From positions 1 through 8,584 of the forward strand of contig DIFQ01000045.1 in assembly GCA_002419215.1 (NCBI GenBank): 8,584 nt of DNA, written 5' to 3'. The stretch comes from Syntrophaceae bacterium UBA5744. Lineage in GTDB: Bacteria > Desulfobacterota > Syntrophia > Syntrophales > UBA2192. The first letter of the stretch is position 1. Each line of letters starts with the position of its first letter. Shown one piece after another: positions 6,250 through 8,584 of this stretch. The notes below the pieces were generated by a model, which did no database searches, was not told where the DNA came from, and saw nothing but the letters and a program-made list of their open reading frames with translations. Made by a program: the position numbers and the translations under genes.

Positions 6250-7026
6250 TCACCCTGGACCCTGAACCCTCTCTGTTCTTGTCATCAGCCTGATAAACGC
6301 ATCGTTGAGCGTCGCTTTCGCCTCCCCCGGACAGGCCTCAGCAACGATCTCGCCGGGGCTTCCCATGGCGACGATCCTCCCCTCGTTGATCATGACGATC
6401 CGGTCGCAGTTCAGGGCCTCGTCCATGTAGTGAGTTGTCACAAAGACCGTGACCCCCTCGCGGGCAAGTCCCCGGATGAACTCCCAGAAGTGCCTCCTCG
6501 TGATGGGGTCGACGCCGGAGGTGGGCTCGTCCAGGAAAAGGATCTCCGGCCGGTGAAGAAGCGCGCAGGCGAGTGCCAGGCGCTGCCGCCACCCGGGCGG
6601 AAGCTCCCGGGTGAGCCGGTCCTTTACCTCCTCCAGGCGGGCCTGGCCGAGGGCCCAGCCGGTGCGCTCGTCCCACCGGCTTTCGGGGACGCTGTAAATC
6701 CCCAGGTAGAAGCGGATGTTCTCGACAGGTGTCAGATCTTCGTACAGGGAAAATTTCTGGGACATGTAGCCGATCGTCTGTTTGATGGACTCGGACTGGC
6801 GAACGACGTCGTAACCGGCGACCTGCCCCGAGCCCGACGACGGGGTGATGATGCCGCAGAGCATCCGGATGGTGGTCGATTTGCCGGCGCCGTTGGGCCC
6901 GAGGAACCCGAAGATCTCCCCCCGGTCAATCGAGAAGCTGACGCGGTCGACGGCCGTGAAATCGCCAAAGCGCTTCTCCAGGTCTTTCACGGAGACAATC
7001 TCAGGAGTTGACGTTGTCACGGGCAT
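6250..7026 (-). CDS. ABC transporter ATPase 2, matching the C-terminal half of YbhF
   Basis: 258 residues, a single nucleotide-binding domain. Walker A is GPNGAGKST (43-51), the Q-loop Gln is 90 in YMSQKFSLYEDLT, Walker B is ILFLDEP (162-168) with catalytic Glu167, the D-loop is SGVDP, and the H-loop is VTTHYMDEA with His199. The signature is abnormal: ELPPGWRQRL (141-150) replaces LSGGQ. E. coli YbhF has a comparable LPLGFKQ in its C-terminal half, so this appears to be a family trait and not decay. The protein should pair with ATPase 1 and, as explained in the findings, carry the working Walker site. The ATG at 7026 lies inside the end of the ATPase 1 gene (26-base overlap), suggesting translational coupling. 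The last residues (about RVQGPG) are encoded by the heptamer repeat at 6253-6270, so the natural C-terminus was probably shorter or different. Confidence 0.94.
   Translation of the reverse strand: MPVTTSTPEIVSVKDLEKRFGDFTAVDRVSFSIDRGEIFGFLGPNGAGKSTTIRMLCGIITPSSGSGQVAGYDVVRQSESIKQTIGYMSQKFSLYEDLTPVENIRFYLGIYSVPESRWDERTGWALGQARLEEVKDRLTRELPPGWRQRLALACALLHRPEILFLDEPTSGVDPITRRHFWEFIRGLAREGVTVFVTTHYMDEALNCDRIVMINEGRIVAMGSPGEIVAEACPGEAKATLNDAFIRLMTRTERVQGPG
6253..6270. repeat. CCCTGAA-family heptamer repeat at the 3' end of the ATPase 2 gene
   Basis: CCCTGGA, CCCTGAA and CCCT on the plus strand are the same units as at 3743-3767. The repeat overlaps the coding region and provides the final codons before the TGA at 6252-6250. 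Confidence 0.65.
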
Positions 7027-7762
7027 GGGCTCCGTCTGTTTCCTCGATGCGGTGGATCATGGCGTCCTCCAGGCTCGCGAAGGAGGACCGGATCTCGTCG
7101 GGCGAGCCGTCGGCCAGGATGCGGGCGCGGTGCATCAGGGCGAGCCGACCGCACTTCTCCCCCTCGTCGAGGTATGCCGTCGAGACGACGATCGTCATCC
7201 CCGAGCGCTTCATTTCCAGGAGAATCTCCCAGAACTCCTCGCGGGAAACGGGATCCACTCCGTTGGTCGGTTCATCGAGGACAAGAATCCGCGGCTCGTG
7301 CACCAGCACGCAGGCAAGTCCCAGTTTCTGCTTCATTCCCCCGGAGAGCTTACCCGCAGGGCGGTCGGCAAAGGGCAGAAGGTTGGAGAAGCCGAGATAG
7401 CGCTCCCGCCGCTTTGCTCTCTCGGCACGGGGGATCCCGAAGATGTCCATGAAAAAGGCCAGGTTCTCGTCGACGGTGAGATCCGGGTAGAGGCCGAACC
7501 GCTGTGGCATGTAGCCGATGAGCCTCTTTACCTGGCGGCGCTGCGTCACGGCGTCGAGCCCGCCCATGATGACGCGGCCCGAGCTCGGCGGGATCATGGT
7601 GGCCATCGTGCGCAGCAGCGTCGACTTCCCCGCCCCGTCGGAGCCGACGAGGCCGAAGATCGTCCCCTCCTCGATCGCCAGCGTCACGTCCTCAACGGCC
7701 GTGACCGGCCCGAACCGGCAGGAAACGTTCTCAACCTCGATGATCACCTTTTCTTTATTCAT
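7001..7762 (-). CDS. ABC transporter ATPase 1, matching the N-terminal half of YbhF
   Basis: 253 residues from the ATG at 7762; a GTG one codon earlier is also possible. Walker A is GSDGAGKST (40-48), the Q-loop Gln is 87 in YMPQRFGLYPDLT, the signature LSGGMKQKLGLAC starts at 139, and Walker B is ILVLDEP (159-165) with Glu164. The H-loop reads VVSTAYLDEGE, with Ala196 where His is expected. E. coli YbhF has Ser here in its N-terminal half (STSYLDEAE, from memory), so loss of this His is shared. GLVGxDGAGK, YMPQxFGLYxDLTV and LSGGMKQKLGLAC match that half closely. In E. coli the two halves are one protein, while here they are two overlapping genes. The C-terminus keeps the usual LEDAMIHRI helix. 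It acts at the inner membrane, powering the YbhS/YbhR-like permeases. Confidence 0.94.
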   Translation of the reverse strand: MNKEKVIIEVENVSCRFGPVTAVEDVTLAIEEGTIFGLVGSDGAGKSTLLRTMATMIPPSSGRVIMGGLDAVTQRRQVKRLIGYMPQRFGLYPDLTVDENLAFFMDIFGIPRAERAKRRERYLGFSNLLPFADRPAGKLSGGMKQKLGLACVLVHEPRILVLDEPTNGVDPVSREEFWEILLEMKRSGMTIVVSTAYLDEGEKCGRLALMHRARILADGSPDEIRSSFASLEDAMIHRIEETDGAHARDNVNS

Positions 7763-7932
7763 CACCCTATCTCTTCAGCTGCCGCAGCAGGGTTCTGAAG
7801 TCGAAGTTGGGCGGCTTTGGGTAACCGCTCTTGGCGAAGCGGAGCGGCCGCAGCGCAAACTGTTTGAGCCCTCTTGAAGAAGGAAGGTAGGAAGCGACGA
7901 GGTAAAGAAGCGCGGAGAACGTCTTTTTTCAT
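7762..7932 (-). other. Doubtful 56-residue open frame ending on the ATPase 1 start
   Basis: A frame opens at ATG 7932-7930, runs 56 codons and ends in TGA overlapping the ATPase 1 ATG by one base (TGATG). The predicted peptide is basic and Ala-rich, with no domain, signal or membrane segment that I can see, and no good ribosome binding site. A second open frame over the same bases (7928-7767, 53 codons) has no start codon. The stretch is more likely intergenic repeat than gene, although the TGATG join could matter for coupled translation. Confidence 0.2.
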
Positions 7933-7967
7933 TTCTCTGCTCTTTCTTTCCGATCTTCCTAACTTCC
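7882..7967 (-). repeat. Long imperfect inverted repeat (hairpin) between adaptor and ATPase 1 genes
   Basis: On the minus strand GGAAGTTAGGAAG (7967-7955) pairs with CTTCCTACCTTCC (7894-7882) with one mismatch. Further in, GCAGAGAA (7940-7933) pairs with TTCTCCGC (7919-7912), again with one mismatch, around a 13-base A-rich loop. The segment between the two stems pairs only partly. One arm is purine-rich and the other pyrimidine-rich. It sits inside the operon with no T-run after it, so mRNA stability or a dispersed repeat is more likely than termination. Confidence 0.55.
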
Positions 7968-7987
7968 GCTCTTCCGATCTTCTGTCT

Positions 7988-8584
7988 TCATTTGAGCCAC
8001 GCATCCGCCGGCATCCCCGTCTTGAGCTCCAGGTTCGGGTTCGGCACGGTCACTTCCACGAGATAGACGAGTTTCACGCGCTCTTTCTGCGTCTGGATGA
8101 TCTTCGGGGTGAACTCCCCTTCCGAGGCAATGAAGGTCACCGTCCCCTCGAATGTCTTGCCTGCAAGGCTGTCGACCTTCACGTGGGCCTTCTGACCCGG
8201 CTTCACGTTTCCGATCTCCGTCTCGCCGACGTAGATCTTCACCTTGACGGACGTGAGATCGGAGAGGGTGACGGCCTGCCTTGTCGGGGTCACCACTTCT
8301 CCCGGTTCGATGTTTCGGCTCGTCACGATCCCCGCAAAGGGGGCCCGGAGCTGCGTCCGGTCCAGCTGGATGCGGGCCTGCGCGAGGGCGGCTCTCGATG
8401 CCGCCGCCTGCGCCCGGGAGGCCTCCACCTCGCTCTCGGTGGCGCCGATCCTGCCCAGGTTGCCCTTCGACTGCCTCAGGACAGCCTCGGCCTCCGCGAG
8501 TCGGGAGCGCGCCGTGTCGTAGGTGAGCTTTACCGTCTCCCACTCCTTCTTGGAGACGACCTGCCTGGAATAGAGCTGATCGTA
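7988..8584 (-). CDS. ybhG: Periplasmic adaptor (HlyD/membrane fusion protein family), YbhG-like, N-terminus beyond window
   Basis: The last 198 residues are visible. Residues 1-77 are a Lys/Glu/Ala-rich coiled coil, the second half of the alpha-helical hairpin that meets the TolC-like channel. Residues 78-108 are the returning half of the lipoyl domain (TQLRAPFAGIVTSRNIEPGEVV). Residues 109-155 are a beta-barrel domain (VKVKIYVGETEIGNVKPGQ, then VDSLAGKTFEGTVTFIA). The C-terminal segment EGEFTPKIIQTQKERVKLVY (155-174) closely resembles the EFTPKTVET..R..LVY stretch of E. coli YbhG as I remember it, and the protein ends in TGMPADAWLK. It should sit in the periplasm, linking the permeases to the outer-membrane channel. 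In E. coli, ybhG heads the ybhGFSR operon, which is controlled by the TetR-type regulator CecR (YbiH). Any such regulator would lie past the right edge. A gap of about 225 bases separates it from ATPase 1. Confidence 0.93.
   Translation of the reverse strand, partial: YDQLYSRQVVSKKEWETVKLTYDTARSRLAEAEAVLRQSKGNLGRIGATESEVEASRAQAAASRAALAQARIQLDRTQLRAPFAGIVTSRNIEPGEVVTPTRQAVTLSDLTSVKVKIYVGETEIGNVKPGQKAHVKVDSLAGKTFEGTVTFIASEGEFTPKIIQTQKERVKLVYLVEVTVPNPNLELKTGMPADAWLK

Noticed and set aside
1..7762. Peptidase as the processing domain of a bacteriocin-type exporter
   Set aside because: Bacteriocin ABC exporters carry a C39 peptidase fused to the transporter. Here the peptidase is C1A type, has its own signal peptide and is a separate protein, and no precursor peptide with a double-Gly leader is visible.

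Overview
The window is a GC-rich stretch from a Gram-negative bacterium in which every credible gene lies on the minus strand, so it is transcribed from right to left. Most of it is a complete-looking tripartite exporter of the YbhGFSR type: a periplasmic adaptor (membrane fusion protein), two separate ABC ATPases, two ABC-2 family permeases and a TolC-like outer-membrane channel. The presence of a TolC-like protein and a periplasmic adaptor shows a two-membrane envelope. Base composition, gene style and the short-period intergenic repeats suggest a Desulfobacterota (deltaproteobacterial) organism, but that placement is an impression, not something the sequence proves.

Layout in transcription order: adaptor C-terminal part (8584-7988, cut by the right edge); a 225-base gap with a long imperfect hairpin; ATPase 1 (7762-7001) overlapping ATPase 2 (7026-6250) by 26 bases; a gap of about 200 bases with two REP-like palindromes in inverted orientation; permease 1, YbhS-like (6052-4913); permease 2, YbhR-like (4911-3790), one base further on; a short gap with a small hairpin and a CCCTGAA heptamer array; TolC-like channel (3701-2343); a gap with two more short-period arrays; a small membrane-anchored or lipoprotein-like protein of unknown function (2176-1682); and a secreted papain-family (C1A) cysteine peptidase with BACON-like and Big_5-like modules (1590 to the left edge, incomplete).

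How the parts work together: the two ATPases match the N- and C-terminal halves of the fused E. coli YbhF and should form a heterodimer under the YbhS/YbhR-like permease heterodimer. The adaptor would connect this to the TolC-like channel. The residue pattern predicts one working and one degenerate ATP site in the ATPase pair. The substrate cannot be read from the sequence. The small protein and the peptidase follow on the same strand and may be co-transcribed, but nothing shows that they belong to the exporter.

The most unusual material is in the gaps. Almost every intergenic junction carries a different short-period or palindromic repeat, and one of them supplies the last codons of ATPase 2. 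One gap holds a 15-base string identical to an Illumina adapter end, which should be checked as a possible artefact. I found no RNA genes, CRISPR array, insertion sequence or convincing intrinsic terminator, and no clearly new defence or mobile system.
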